Positions 1-9,561 are shown, counted from the first letter of the stretch. The stretch: DNA of 64,000 bases from Arthrobacter sp. Soil762 (GCF_001428335.1 NZ_LMSG01000001.1:905450-969449), one strand, 5' to 3'. The notes: generated from the letters alone by a model not told the origin. A program made the numbers and translations.

Positions 1-2644
1 TGGCCAGGGCAAGCCCGGCAGTCAGGCCGCCGGCGAAGCCGCCGCCGGGCAGGTTGTGGCCGGCCAGGAGGAGGTAAAGCGAGAAGATGATCAGGGAGTG
101 GAAGATCAGGCGCGTGACCACTTCAAAGATAATGGAACGCCGTTCCGGTGCCAGCGTGCGCCCCGCCACGATCCAGGCATCCCGGGCGGAGGCGGCGAAT
201 TTGCGGCTGATGGCCAGGGCCGCGGCTTCCCGCGATCCGGGATCCACTGCGACCTGGCGGCCGACGCTGCCCTCGGCAATGGTTTCAGAGACCCTGGTCC
301 GGTCGCCGCGGCCGCGGACGAAGATGAGGCTGGCAACACCTGTGGCGGCCAGGGCAAGGACGGATATTTCACCGAAAGTGTCCCAGGCGCGGATGTCCAC
401 CAGGGTCACGTTGACGATGTTCAGCCCGCCGCCGCCTTCATAGGCAAGGCGCGGGAATTCCAGGGACACGGGGACGGCCACCCGGGCGCCCATGGCGTGG
501 ATAGCGGCGAAGACCATGGTGACGCCGAACGCCGCCCCGATGATCACGCGGATCACCCGGTACTTGCCGCCGGTGCGGTCGCGGAGTTCCGCGGGCAGGC
601 TGCGCATGGCCAGGACAAAGGCCACCAGGATGATGGTTTCCACAAGCATCTGTGTGAGGGCCAGGTCCGGCGCGCCCTGGAGCGCGAACATCAGGGCGAT
701 CCCATATCCGGTCACGGACACCATCAGCACGGCGAGGAACCGTTTGTTGGCCTTGACCGCGGCCAGCGCGCCGATCACAATTCCCGCCCCGACCACGGGC
801 TGCAGCGGCGAGTAGGGATCGATGAAGTACAGGTTGTCCGGCAGCGGCTTGCCCGCCAGCACCATGGCGGTCAGCGGCAGCGCGAACGCCATCGTGAGGA
901 TCACGGCGAGGTAGAAGTACAGGGAACCACGCTGCGTGCGGCCCGTAATCCAGACCGCGGTGTCGTCCAGGGCGCCGATGGTGAGCTGGTACATGCGGTC
1001 GCCGTCGATCCAGCCGGGAATGCGGGACTGCGCGCGGGCCACCAGGTTCCGTCCGAAGTACATCGCCAGGCCCAGGGCGAACGTGAGAGCGGTCAGTCCC
1101 AGGGCGGGGGTGAAACCGTGCCACAGCGCAAGGTGGCCGGCCTGCTCGGCCGGTGTGCCGGCGTCGGACGCGGTGGAGGCGAACAGCGCGGCGTAGGGCT
1201 GGACCCAGGCGTCCACCGGCGCCGGCCAGAGGCCGTAGACGATGCTGAGGAGGCTGAGGAGGGCCGGGGCCGCCAGGAAGGAAGGCTTGACGGCCTTGAA
1301 CGTGGTCCGCTCAATCCCAGGCTTCACCGCGAACGCTCCCCACATAAAGCGTGCACTGTAGGCGAAGGTGAGAATGGACCCGAGGACGATACCCGCGAGC
1401 ACCACCATGCTCCAGGCCTCGCCGCCGGAAGCGTGGTGGACAAAGGCTTCCAGGACTGATTCCTTGGCCACAAATCCGGCGAGCAGCGGGACGCCGGCCA
1501 TCGAGGCGGCACCGATGCCGGCCACAATTCCGAGCGCGCGGGACTGCCGGAAAACGCCGGACAGCTGGCGCACATCGCGGGTACCGGCCTGTTGGTCGAT
1601 GATGCCCACCACCAGGAACAGGGTGGCCTTGAACAGTCCGTGGGCGAGAAGCATCGCGAGGCCGGCGAGGGCCGCGTCCGGAGTGCCCAGCCCCACCACC
1701 ATGGTCAGGAAACCCAGCTGGCTGACGGTGCCGTACGCCAGGATGAGTTTGATGTCGGTCTGCCGGAGCGCCCGGTAGCCGCCAACCAGCATGGTGGCCA
1801 GGCCCAGGCCCAGCACAATGGACTGCCAGTTGGCGGTGTCGGAAAATCCCGGGGCGAGCCGCGCCACCAGGTAGATTCCGGCCTTCACCATAGCCGCGGC
1901 GTGGAGGTACGCGCTCACCGGAGTGGGGGCCGCCATGGCTCCCGGGAGCCAGAAGTGGAAAGGAACCAGCGCGGACTTGCTGATGGCGCCCGCCAGGATA
2001 AGTACGACGGCGGCGGCCACGATTGCGCCGGAAGGTCCACTTATCAGCGTGGGAGCCTGAGCCAGGATCGCCGAGATCCGGTACGTGCCGGCACTGTGGC
2101 CCAGCATAACCAGGCCCACCAGCATGGCCAGCCCGCCCGCGGTGGTGACCATCAATGCCTGCAGCGCCGAACGCCGGGCCGCCAGCCGGGTGCGGGCGAA
2201 GCCGATCAGCAGGTAGGACAGGATGGTGGTGAGTTCCCAGAAGATGAACATCAGAAGAAGATCGTCAGCGATCACCAGGCCGAACATCACTCCCGCGAAG
2301 GCAAGGAACTGGGCGCCGAAGCCTCCGAGGTCCTGGTCCTTGACGCTGAAGTACCGGGCGCAATAGACGAGCACCAAGGCGCCGATGCCCAGGACAAGGA
2401 GCGACATCACCCAGGCAAGGGGATCGAGCCGGAAGGCGAATTCAAGGTCAAGCCCGGGGATCCACGGGAAGACTTCCGAGACCGCGCCGGCGTCCGAGTA
2501 CACGGCGCCGTGCTGGAACAGCAGCCAGCCAAACGAAGCAGCGGGTACAGCGGCCAGCGCATAGAAAGCGTTGCGGCCCCATGCCCTGAAGAGAAACGGC
2601 GCCACGGCAGCCACCGCAAAGTGCACGGCAAGGACTGTGATCAC
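1..2644 (-). CDS. mrpA: Na+/H+ antiporter subunit A (MrpA/MnhA), 3' end outside window
   Basis: Large membrane subunit of the Mrp multi-subunit Na+(K+)/H+ antiporter, related to the ND5 subunit of complex I. About 881 codons are visible. Reading the minus strand gives the ND5-type segments FIFWELTTILSYLLIGF and, further on, ISKSALVPFHFWLPGAM followed by APTPVSAYLHAAAMVKAG, which carry the conserved Lys and Glu of the proton path. Near the window edge the reading continues into an MrpB-like stretch (LLLAGHNLPGGGFAGGLTAG), as in actinobacterial MrpA with a fused C-terminal MrpB-type domain. The GTG start at 2644 follows a GGAG ribosome site. The remaining mrp genes should lie to the left. Long open frames on the plus strand here are antisense shadows. 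Confidence 0.93.
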   Translation of the reverse strand, partial: MITVLAVHFAVAAVAPFLFRAWGRNAFYALAAVPAASFGWLLFQHGAVYSDAGAVSEVFPWIPGLDLEFAFRLDPLAWVMSLLVLGIGALVLVYCARYFSVKDQDLGGFGAQFLAFAGVMFGLVIADDLLLMFIFWELTTILSYLLIGFARTRLAARRSALQALMVTTAGGLAMLVGLVMLGHSAGTYRISAILAQAPTLISGPSGAIVAAAVVLILAGAISKSALVPFHFWLPGAMAAPTPVSAYLHAAAMVKAGIYLVARLAPGFSDTANWQSIVLGLGLATMLVGGYRALRQTDIKLILAYGTVSQLGFLTMVVGLGTPDAALAGLAMLLAHGLFKATLFLVVGIIDQQAGTRDVRQLSGVFRQSRALGIVAGIGAASMAGVPLLAGFVAKESVLEAFVHHASGGEAWSMVVLAGIVLGSILTFAYSARFMWGAFAVKPGIERTTFKAVKPSFLAAPALLSLLSIVYGLWPAPVDAWVQPYAALFASTASDAGTPAEQAGHLALWHGFTPALGLTALTFALGLAMYFGRNLVARAQSRIPGWIDGDRMYQLTIGALDDTAVWITGRTQRGSLYFYLAVILTMAFALPLTAMVLAGKPLPDNLYFIDPYSPLQPVVGAGIVIGALAAVKANKRFLAVLMVSVTGYGIALMFALQGAPDLALTQMLVETIILVAFVLAMRSLPAELRDRTGGKYRVIRVIIGAAFGVTMVFAAIHAMGARVAVPVSLEFPRLAYEGGGGLNIVNVTLVDIRAWDTFGEISVLALAATGVASLIFVRGRGDRTRVSETIAEGSVGRQVAVDPGSREAAALAISRKFAASARDAWIVAGRTLAPERRSIIFEVVTRLIFHSLIIFSLYLLLAGHNLPGGGFAGGLTAGLALA

Positions 2645-2835
2645 TGGTATCTCCGCAACGTCAGGGATTCGATTGTCAAAAGTCAGGGCAGGCGGTCATT
2701 CGTCAGGTTCGGTGGCCACAGTTTATCAAGGCACCACTGACACTTTTCCCGCCCAGATCGCGGGTCCCTGGAATTTCCCGGGTGTCCGGCGTATGATGAC
2801 CGCGATGTTCGCCAGGGGCGGATACGATTCAGCCT

Positions 2836-4239
2836 ATGAACACCGCCAGCGCTCCTGAGGCCATGCAGCCGTCATCGGAACTCGCGTCCGGAACTCAGGC
2901 CACCGGCAAGGCCCGGGTCCTCGCCTGGGCCGCCTGGGACTGGGGATCTGCGGCCTTCAACGCGATCATGACCACCTTCGTTTTCACCGTCTACCTCACC
3001 TCCAATGCCTTCGGCGGCAAAGATCAGGCGTCGGCCGTTCTTGGCGGTGCGCTGGCCATTGCCGGGATAGCCATCGCGCTGCTCGCTCCGGTGACGGGGC
3101 AGCGCTCGGACACCGGCGGGCGCCGTAAGCTGTGGCTGGGGGTCAACACGGCCGCCGTCGCCATCCTGACGGGCCTGTGCTTCTTTGTATTCCCGCGGCC
3201 GGAGTTCCTGCTGCTGGGCGTTTCCCTGATCGCGCTGGGGAATGTGTTCTTCGAGTTCGCCGGCGTCAACTACAACGCCATGCTGGCCCAGATCTCCACG
3301 CCGAAAAACATCGGCAGGGTCAGCGGATTCGGCTGGGGCATGGGCTACCTGGGCGGCATTGTGGCGCTGCTGATTGTGCTGCAGCTGTTTGTGCAGCCGA
3401 GCTTCGACTGGTTCGGCGCCTCCACCGAAGACAGCCTGAACATCCGGCTGGTGGCCGTGTTCTCCGCCCTGTGGTTCTTCATCTTTGCCCTGCCGGTACT
3501 GTTCGCCGTCCCGGAACTGCCGCGGCCGGGGCGGGCCCAACCCCTGGGTTTCCTGGCCTCCTACGGCCTCCTGATCCGCCGGATCAAGGCAATCTACGCC
3601 ACCAGCCCGCACACCATTTACTTCCTCCTGGCCAGCGCAGTGTTCCGGGACGGCCTCGCGGCCGTGTTCACCTTCGGCGGGATCATCGCGGCCGGCACGT
3701 TCGGTTTCGAGTTGTCCCAGGTCATCTTCTTTGCCATCTTCGGCAATGTGGTGGCTGCCGTGGGCGCCATCATCGGCGGGTTCCTGGACGACCGGGTGGG
3801 GCCCAAGGCCGTGATCATGGGTTCCTTGGTGGGGCTGCTGGTCGCCGGGACCATGATCCTGGTCCTCGGCAACGAAAACTACATCTTCTTTGGCACACCG
3901 TGGGCCGGCAGCACCACCTTCTGGGTCTTCGGGCTGTTCCTGTGCCTGTTTGTGGGGCCTGCCCAGTCCTCGTCGCGGGCGTACCTGGCCCGGCTGGCAC
4001 CCCACGGCGAGTCCGGCGAGCTGTTCGGCCTTTACGCCACCACCGGCCGGGCCGTCAGTTTCCTGGCCCCGGCGCTGTTCACCCTGTGCATCGCGCTGGC
4101 CACTCCACTGGTTGCGCCCGGCGAGGCCCAGCGCTGGGGAATCCTGGGCATTATGGTGGTGCTGCTCGCCGGCCTGCTGGTCCTGCTGCCGGTGAAGTCG
4201 CCGGACAAGACCGCCATCGCCGTCGTTCCAGCCTCCTAG
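2836..4239 (+). CDS. MFS transporter, UMF1/Atg22-like
   Basis: A 467-residue polytopic membrane protein with about 12 hydrophobic segments. The N-terminal stretch WAAWDWGSAAFNAIMTTFVF and the early motif SDTGGRRKLW match the UMF1/Atg22-like branch of the major facilitator superfamily, whose bacterial substrates are largely unknown. The loop after the fourth segment (ISTPKNIGRVSGFGWGMGYL) is also typical. It is divergent from mrpA, with about 190 bases between the starts. The ribosome site before the ATG is weak. A substrate cannot be assigned from sequence. Confidence 0.85.
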   Translation: MNTASAPEAMQPSSELASGTQATGKARVLAWAAWDWGSAAFNAIMTTFVFTVYLTSNAFGGKDQASAVLGGALAIAGIAIALLAPVTGQRSDTGGRRKLWLGVNTAAVAILTGLCFFVFPRPEFLLLGVSLIALGNVFFEFAGVNYNAMLAQISTPKNIGRVSGFGWGMGYLGGIVALLIVLQLFVQPSFDWFGASTEDSLNIRLVAVFSALWFFIFALPVLFAVPELPRPGRAQPLGFLASYGLLIRRIKAIYATSPHTIYFLLASAVFRDGLAAVFTFGGIIAAGTFGFELSQVIFFAIFGNVVAAVGAIIGGFLDDRVGPKAVIMGSLVGLLVAGTMILVLGNENYIFFGTPWAGSTTFWVFGLFLCLFVGPAQSSSRAYLARLAPHGESGELFGLYATTGRAVSFLAPALFTLCIALATPLVAPGEAQRWGILGIMVVLLAGLLVLLPVKSPDKTAIAVVPAS

Positions 4240-4303
4240 CGCGAACGGCCACTTCAGCCGCACCCCCCGCCCGAAACCGGCCTGCAAAGACTAGGCTGGT
4301 GGT

Positions 4304-4786
4304 ATGAACGTGGACGAGACTGACCTCCCCGGCCTGGGCCGGCGGAAGGACTTCATGACGACTTCCGGCCGCCGCATTGGCGTCGTGGAGCTGCGCGAGG
4401 GCACGATGGAACTCATCGTTTCCACTTGGGACGATCCCGACACCTGCCAGGCGTCGATTCCCCTGACCGGCGATGAGGCCGCCACCCTGGGTAACCTCCT
4501 GGGCGGGCAGCACCTTGCCATGAAGCTGACTGAAGAGCACCGGGAGATCCCGGGCATCGTGACCCGGCAGTTCTCCATCGCGCCGGAATCCCCGTTCCAG
4601 AACCAGCCCATGGGGAAGGCCTGCATCCGCACCCGGTGCGGAGTCTCGATCGTGGCGATCATGCGTGAAGGCGAAGTGCTCCCGTCGCCGGGACCCGACG
4701 TCGTACTTCACTCCGGTGACCTCCTCGTTGCAGTTGGAACGCAAGAAGGCCTCGATTCGGCGGCCGATATCCTGCGCAACGGCTGA
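4304..4786 (+). CDS. TrkA-C (RCK_C) domain protein, KhtT-like regulatory subunit
   Basis: A 160-residue soluble protein. The first ~70 residues resemble the small N-terminal domain of KhtT-type proteins. Residues ~75-158 form an RCK_C/TrkA-C domain (VTRQFSIAPESPFQNQPMGK, then VLHSGDLLVAVGTQEGL), a ligand-binding module that gates cation transporters. It lies 5 bases upstream of a CPA2-type antiporter gene, the arrangement of Bacillus khtT-khtU. The likely role is cytosolic control of K+/H+ exchange. Assignment rests on domain pattern and gene order, not on a sequence search. Confidence 0.82.
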   Translation: MNVDETDLPGLGRRKDFMTTSGRRIGVVELREGTMELIVSTWDDPDTCQASIPLTGDEAATLGNLLGGQHLAMKLTEEHREIPGIVTRQFSIAPESPFQNQPMGKACIRTRCGVSIVAIMREGEVLPSPGPDVVLHSGDLLVAVGTQEGLDSAADILRNG

Positions 4787-4791
4787 GCGTC

Positions 4792-5973
4792 ATGGACCCG
4801 CTGGCCCTGACCCTCATTGAACTGGGGGCCGTTGTGTTCTGCCTCGGCCTCCTGGCCAGGCTGGCCGGACGGATCGGAATGTCACCCATCCCGCTCTACC
4901 TCGTTGGCGGACTCGCCTTCGGCGCAGGCGGTGTGGTCAAACTCGAAGGTATGCACGAATTCGCACATCTCTCCGGCGAAATCGGCGTGATCCTGCTGCT
5001 GCTGATGCTCGGTTTGGAATATACGGCTGCCGAGCTTTTCACCGGTCTGCGCAGGTCCTGGCAGGCCGGTGTTCTTGACCTGGTGCTGAATTTCATCCCG
5101 GGCGCAGCACTGGCGCTCCTGCTCGGATGGGGAACGGTGGGCGCCATGGTTATGGGCGGCGTCACGTATATCTCGTCCTCAGGGATCGCCGCCAAGGTCA
5201 TCACGGACCTGGGCCGGATCGGTAACCGCGAGACCCCCGTGGTGCTGTCCATCCTGGTGTTCGAGGACCTGGCCATGGCTGTGTACCTGCCCATACTCAC
5301 CGCCACCCTCGCGGGTGTGAGCTTCCTGGGCGGGCTCAGCACGGTAGCAATCTCGCTGGCGGTGGTCACCGTCGTGTTAATGGTGGCGCTGCGGCACGGC
5401 CACCGTGTATCAAAAGCGGTGCACAGCGAAAATTCCGAAGTCTTCCTGCTCAACCTGCTCGGCGCCGCACTGCTGGTGGCCGGCGTCGCGTCAGCCTTGC
5501 AGGTTTCGGCCGCCGTGGGCGCGTTTATGTTGGGTATTGCGATCTCGGGGGCTACCGCCCACAGCGCCACCCGGATCCTGGAACCGCTGCGGGATCTTTT
5601 TGCCGCCATCTTCTTTGTGGCATTCGGGCTCAACACAGACCCGTCGACCATCCCGCCGGTACTCGGCTGGGCTCTGATCCTGGCGGCCATCACTGCCACT
5701 ACCAAGATGCTCACGGGCATCTGGGCTGCCAAACGGGCCGGAATTGCACGCCGGGGCCGCTTCCGTGCAGGCGCCGCCCTGATTGCCCGCGGCGAGTTCT
5801 CCATCGTGATCGCCGGCCTGGCCGTGGCGTCGGGCGTGGTCCCGGACGACCTCGCCGCCTTGGCAACCGCCTACGTGCTGATCATGGCCGTCCTCGGGCC
5901 GCTGGCCGCGCGCTATGTGGAACCGGTACTCAAGGCGTTCGGCGGGCCTGTCCGGTTGGCCGCGAAGGCGTAG
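4792..5973 (+). CDS. CPA2 cation/proton antiporter, KhtU-like
   Basis: A 393-residue membrane protein of the Na_H_Exchanger (CPA2) family. Visible family traits are GEIGVILLLLMLGLEYTA in the first third, SSSGIAAKVITDLGRIGNRE with VLSILVFEDLAMAVYLPIL mid-protein, and RFRAGAALIARGEFSIVIAG near the C-terminus. The protein is short and lacks a C-terminal TrkA-N domain, so the regulatory domain is supplied in trans by the gene just upstream. Expected role: efflux of K+ (or Na+) in exchange for protons. The start ATG is 5 bases after the upstream stop, indicating one operon. Confidence 0.88.
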   Translation: MDPLALTLIELGAVVFCLGLLARLAGRIGMSPIPLYLVGGLAFGAGGVVKLEGMHEFAHLSGEIGVILLLLMLGLEYTAAELFTGLRRSWQAGVLDLVLNFIPGAALALLLGWGTVGAMVMGGVTYISSSGIAAKVITDLGRIGNRETPVVLSILVFEDLAMAVYLPILTATLAGVSFLGGLSTVAISLAVVTVVLMVALRHGHRVSKAVHSENSEVFLLNLLGAALLVAGVASALQVSAAVGAFMLGIAISGATAHSATRILEPLRDLFAAIFFVAFGLNTDPSTIPPVLGWALILAAITATTKMLTGIWAAKRAGIARRGRFRAGAALIARGEFSIVIAGLAVASGVVPDDLAALATAYVLIMAVLGPLAARYVEPVLKAFGGPVRLAAKA

Positions 5974-5998
5974 GCCACCACGCTCCCCGCACCGAGAC

Positions 5999-6050
5999 GT
6001 GAGATCTCGGCGCTATAATGGACCGTTGGCGCCGAGACCTCACCCCTCGA
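5999..6050. repeat. 52-bp hairpin repeat, left copy
   Basis: Arms at 5999-6012 (GTGAGATCTCGGCG) and 6030-6043 (CGCCGAGACCTCAC) pair over 14 bases with one mismatch around a 17-base loop. The loop holds TATAAT. The 52-base unit (from 5999/6000) aligns without gaps (about 44 of 52 identical) to 7068-7119 on the far side of the DUF559-like gene. The right arm overlaps the stop codon of that gene, so it may serve as a terminator for both flanking genes. Confidence 0.8.
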
Positions 6051-6981
6051 TCCGCCATCCCGCCCGAGCAAGGGAGTCCAGTACGCGGTGGGCGCACCCA
6101 TCGAAGCCCCACTGGCGTACATGCCCGGCTGTGACGGTCACCGATGCCCAGCCGATGGCCGCGATGGACTCGTCCCGCCGGATGTCTGACTCACGCTGGC
6201 GTTCTTCCAAGTGATGCCGGCCATCGTAATTTACGGCCACCTTGAAGTCCGGAAACGCCACGTCTGGCCAGGCAAGTTCCCACCCAGTAGCGTCCTGCAC
6301 CACGTACCTCAGCGCGGGTTCCGGCAGTCCGAGCCTTCCGATGGCCAGCCGCAGCCGGGTCTCCGGCGCGGAATCGGCCCCGACCCGGCACAGTTCCAGA
6401 GCCTGCCTGGCTTTCCGGATACCGCGGGCGCCCGGGGTGGAGTGGACCTGCTCGAGAAGGTCCCCGAGTGAACACAGCGCGTCCTTCTGAGGCCCGAAGC
6501 TCCTCGATTGGCTGCAGATGAAGTAGTCCGCCGCCGCCACCAAATCCTCCAAGTCCAGGACCGCGGCCAAGTCCAGCCACGTCCGCGCAGGGCAGGTGAC
6601 CGGGACGCCGTCGAGTTCCCCCACATCCTGGCTGCGGAGGCCCAGCCGGTGACCGGATACCCCCTTGCGCACCGGCCGGGCGCCTCCGCCGATCTTCGCC
6701 AAGTGGATTTTCAGTTCGTTCTGAAGTGCCAATGGCAGCGGGCAGCCCCACAGCAGCGCCGCGGTGGCCAGACAGCAGACGAGACCGGGAGAAAGTGTCG
6801 CCAGCAATGCGCACGTGTGGTGGAGAGGTTGCGACGCACCCCAGGGAACCCGCACTCCGCGGCTTGCCACGCGGAGATCACTCCGCCATGCACGCGCAGC
6901 GGGGACGCCGGCGTGGACCTGCTCATGAAGGGTGAAGGAACGTCCAGCGAGGTGGTCCGGAAGAGGTGAGGGCTGCCGCAT
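6040..6981 (-). CDS. DUF559-like (Vsr/endonuclease-fold) protein
   Basis: About 313 residues from the ATG at 6981; an in-frame TTG at 7050 would add 23. The C-terminal ~110 residues (PETRLRLAIGRLGLPEPALR, then WPDVAFPDFKVAVNYDGRHH and QRESDIRRDESIAAIGW) match the DUF559 pattern, a very-short-patch-repair-like nuclease fold common as orphan genes in Actinobacteria. The N-terminal half resembles the winged-helix region often found in front of it (HEQVHAGVPAARAWRSDLRV). No partner gene suggests a toxin-antitoxin or restriction system here. It sits between two copies of a 52-bp hairpin repeat. No convincing ribosome site was found for either start. Confidence 0.7.
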   Translation of the reverse strand: MRQPSPLPDHLAGRSFTLHEQVHAGVPAARAWRSDLRVASRGVRVPWGASQPLHHTCALLATLSPGLVCCLATAALLWGCPLPLALQNELKIHLAKIGGGARPVRKGVSGHRLGLRSQDVGELDGVPVTCPARTWLDLAAVLDLEDLVAAADYFICSQSRSFGPQKDALCSLGDLLEQVHSTPGARGIRKARQALELCRVGADSAPETRLRLAIGRLGLPEPALRYVVQDATGWELAWPDVAFPDFKVAVNYDGRHHLEERQRESDIRRDESIAAIGWASVTVTAGHVRQWGFDGCAHRVLDSLARAGWRIEG

Positions 6982-7067
6982 GACCCATTGTTGGCACAGC
7001 CGGGCTGCCCCAACCCGGTTATCCACAGAGTGGAGGAGTAGTGGTCCCAAGCTGCCGCACCGAAAGG

Positions 7068-7119
7068 TTAGATCTCGGCGCCAAGACGGACGGTTAGAGC
7101 CGAGACCTCACCCCTCGAT
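7068..7119. repeat. 52-bp hairpin repeat, right copy
   Basis: Second copy of the unit at 5999-6050, in direct orientation. The last 21 bases of both copies are identical (GCCGAGACCTCACCCCTCGA plus one). Left arm GATCTCGGC and right arm GCCGAGACC form an imperfect hairpin. In this copy the complementary strand again ends with codons for Ile-Glu-Gly-stop, as at the end of the DUF559-like gene, so it may be the 3' remnant of another such gene or a duplicated junction. It lies between dcd and the DUF559-like gene. Confidence 0.75.
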
Positions 7120-7128
7120 GGAAAAGGC

Positions 7129-7704
7129 TCAGACCTCGGTGCGGTGGAAGTTCAGGTGGCTGCGGCTGGCTGTCGGCCCGCGCTGGCCCTGGTAGCGGTT
7201 TCCATATTCGCCGGAGCCGTAAGGGAACTCAGCAGCAGAGGTCAGCCGGAAGAAGCACAGCTGGCCGATCTTCATGCCGGGCCACAGCTTGATGGGCAAC
7301 GTGGCCATGTTGGACAGCTCCAAGGTGACGTGGCCGGAGAATCCCGGATCAATAAAGCCGGCGGTGGAGTGCGTCAGCAGGCCCAAACGGCCCAGGGAGG
7401 ATTTGCCTTCCAACCGGGCGGCAATGTCATCGGGCAGCGTGACGGCCTCGTAGGTAGAGCCGAGGACAAACTCGCCGGGGTGCAGGATGAACGGCTCACC
7501 GCTCTCCACCTCCACAAGCCGCGTCAGCTCGGGCTGCTCTTCGGCGGGGTCGATATGCGCGTACTTATGGTTGTCGAAGAGGCGGAAAAACCGGTCGATC
7601 CGCACGTCCACCGAGGATGGCTGGACCATCGCAGGATCGTACGGTTCGAGGACGATCCGTTGGGAGTCTAGTTCGGCACGAATGTCGCGGTCAGAGATCA
7701 GCAC
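7129..7704 (-). CDS. dcd: dCTP deaminase
   Basis: A 191-residue enzyme of pyrimidine deoxynucleotide metabolism that deaminates dCTP. Some actinobacterial members also hydrolyse the dUTP formed to dUMP. Diagnostic segments are [12 protein letters not shown] at the start, the nucleotide-binding [12 protein letters not shown], and the active-site strand [20 protein letters not shown] containing the catalytic Glu. The C-terminal tail [15 protein letters not shown] matches the flexible lid. Length is normal for the family. It is transcribed away from the CAP-domain gene. Confidence 0.96.
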   Translation of the reverse strand: MLISDRDIRAELDSQRIVLEPYDPAMVQPSSVDVRIDRFFRLFDNHKYAHIDPAEEQPELTRLVEVESGEPFILHPGEFVLGSTYEAVTLPDDIAARLEGKSSLGRLGLLTHSTAGFIDPGFSGHVTLELSNMATLPIKLWPGMKIGQLCFFRLTSAAEFPYGSGEYGNRYQGQRGPTASRSHLNFHRTEV

Positions 7705-7842
7705 CGTCCCAAATTACTATGCGTTGTCCACAGCTCACACATTTTCGTTGTTGCTGTCGCCTACTGGGGCTAATGTTGCCTCAGCATGTCAGCCGCCGGA
7801 TGGTCTCCCGGTTGGTACAACTGAACTGATCTGGGGTTGGTT

Positions 7843-9558
7843 TTGAATAAACTTGCGGCGCCCGCCGTTGTGGCGATGTTGTGCGCGCTGGCACTCGTGT
7901 CCCCGGCCGCCGGCATGTATTCCGGTCCGCCGGTTAATGAGCCGTCAGCACAGGCCGGCGCCTTGGGGCCCCGCACGGTCGCGTTGGGCCCGGCGAGAGC
8001 AGCAGACGACGACGGCGCAGCCGACGCGGACACCGGCACCGGTTCGCCGCTCGCCCCAGCCGTGGAACCGGTGATCACACCGGCGGCGCCCGCCGGAGAA
8101 GGCACGTCAGGGACCGCAGCGGCGCCGCCGGCGTCAGCGGAGGCTGCACCCGTCACCACCGCCTCCGAACCAATCGCGCCCGAGCCACCCTCCGTGCCAC
8201 CCCTTTGGGCCCCCGAATCCGAACTGGCCCACAACAAAACTGCGGCGCCAGCCCCGCCGGCCCCCGCAACGGAATCCCTCACCACCGAATCTCTTGGCAC
8301 CGAGGCCCTGGTACCGGACAGCAACACGGCCGCCATCCTCACGGTTTTCAACGAGATTAACAATTACCGGGCATCCAAGGGCCTGGCACCGGTCAAGTAC
8401 CACCCCACGGTGGCCGGCATGGCGCAGGAATGGTCCGACAGCATCGCTTCCCGGGAAGTCATTGAACACCGCGCCAGCTTCTGGACCGATCCCCGCGCCC
8501 TGAACCCGAGCAGCGGCGGTGAGGTCATTGCCATCCGCACGGACCGCAACGCGGCGCAGCTGGTGGAGTGGTGGAAAACCTCGCCCGGCCACAACGCCAT
8601 GCTGCTCGATCCGCGGTTTAACGTCATGGGCGCCGGGATCTCCTACACGAACAGCCTGTACACCATCTGGGGCGTGGTGAACTTCTTCGGCTACACCACC
8701 CTGCCCGCCGGTACCGTCACCTCTCCCGGAGGCAGCTCCACCGGCGGCGGCGCTTTCCCGGCCCCAACGCCAACCGTGTGCGATCCGGCCGTCAAACACA
8801 TGCCGCCCACCCTGAATCTGGCTAACGCGGCGATCAACAGTGCCGCTGATCTGGTGACCATCAACGCCTCAGGCCAGCTCATCAACCGCCCCTCCACAGG
8901 GAACAGGACCTTTGGTGCTGCCAAGGTCATCGGCTCCGGATTCGGAACGGCCAAGGACGTGTTCACCACGGACTGGGACCGCGACGGCGCCTATGACCTC
9001 CTGACGCAGTGGAACGACGGCCGGCTGACGCTCCACCCAGGTCTTGCCAGTGGAGGGTTTGGGAGCCTCGTCACGCTGGGTCAGTCCGGCTGGGCGACCT
9101 TGACGCTGGCCGTCGGCGGCTGGTGCGCAAACAACCGGCTCCCCCAGCTCGTCGCCCTGGAGGGCACCACCCTCTATCTTTACCCGAACGTGGGCCTGGC
9201 CGACATGTCCTCGCGCACCCTTATGGCGACCGGCGTGGCGGCCAGGAAGCTGAGCATGGTGGATTATGACGCCGACGGATTCCAGGATCTCCTGGCCATT
9301 ACGTCCGACGGCGGTGTGCAGCTTTACCGCGGAGCCGGCACTCCGGCGCCACGCGCCGAAGCCCGGCCCACCGTCACCACCGGTTGGACTGATGTCACCG
9401 GGATCCGTCCGCTGCGCGACGTGACAGCCCTGAACTCCACGGGGGTGGCGCTGCGCCGGGCCAATGACGTGGTGCAGTACTGGAACCTGAGCACTGGAAC
9501 CCTGGCGTCGCCGTCGAACATCACCGGAAGCTGGGCGGGCCAGCGGCTGGCGCAGTAG
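7843..9558 (+). CDS. Secreted CAP-domain protein with FG-GAP/VCBS-like repeats
   Basis: About 571 residues. The TTG at 7843 lies 6 bases after a GGGG tract and is preferred to the TTG at 7837. A signal peptide (LAAPAVVAMLCALALVSPAA) is followed by ~110 residues of Ala/Pro-rich linker. A CAP/SCP domain covers residues ~165-290 (FNEINNYRASKGLAPVKYHP, EWWKTSPGHNAMLLDPRFN). The C-terminal ~220 residues hold VCBS/FG-GAP-like repeats with D-x-D-x-D/G calcium-loop patterns (DWDRDGAYDLL, DYDADGFQDLL). It is an extracytoplasmic, probably cell-surface protein. Function is unknown; CAP domains occur in bacterial secreted enzymes and adhesins. Confidence 0.82.
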   Translation: MNKLAAPAVVAMLCALALVSPAAGMYSGPPVNEPSAQAGALGPRTVALGPARAADDDGAADADTGTGSPLAPAVEPVITPAAPAGEGTSGTAAAPPASAEAAPVTTASEPIAPEPPSVPPLWAPESELAHNKTAAPAPPAPATESLTTESLGTEALVPDSNTAAILTVFNEINNYRASKGLAPVKYHPTVAGMAQEWSDSIASREVIEHRASFWTDPRALNPSSGGEVIAIRTDRNAAQLVEWWKTSPGHNAMLLDPRFNVMGAGISYTNSLYTIWGVVNFFGYTTLPAGTVTSPGGSSTGGGAFPAPTPTVCDPAVKHMPPTLNLANAAINSAADLVTINASGQLINRPSTGNRTFGAAKVIGSGFGTAKDVFTTDWDRDGAYDLLTQWNDGRLTLHPGLASGGFGSLVTLGQSGWATLTLAVGGWCANNRLPQLVALEGTTLYLYPNVGLADMSSRTLMATGVAARKLSMVDYDADGFQDLLAITSDGGVQLYRGAGTPAPRAEARPTVTTGWTDVTGIRPLRDVTALNSTGVALRRANDVVQYWNLSTGTLASPSNITGSWAGQRLAQ

Positions 9559-9561
9559 CCC

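Noticed and set aside
56..2740. Plus-strand open frames (56-1459 and 1592-2740) at the left edge
   Set aside because: Shadows of mrpA, whose minus-strand reading runs off the window without a stop.
2872..4287. Minus-strand open frame of 471 codons opposite the MFS gene
   Set aside because: Gln/Gly/Glu/His-rich low-complexity product typical of antisense frames; the plus-strand frame has clear membrane segments.
6014..6019. TATAAT inside the left hairpin loop as a promoter
   Set aside because: No matching -35 element at the right spacing was seen and the loop differs in the second copy, so conservation does not support it.
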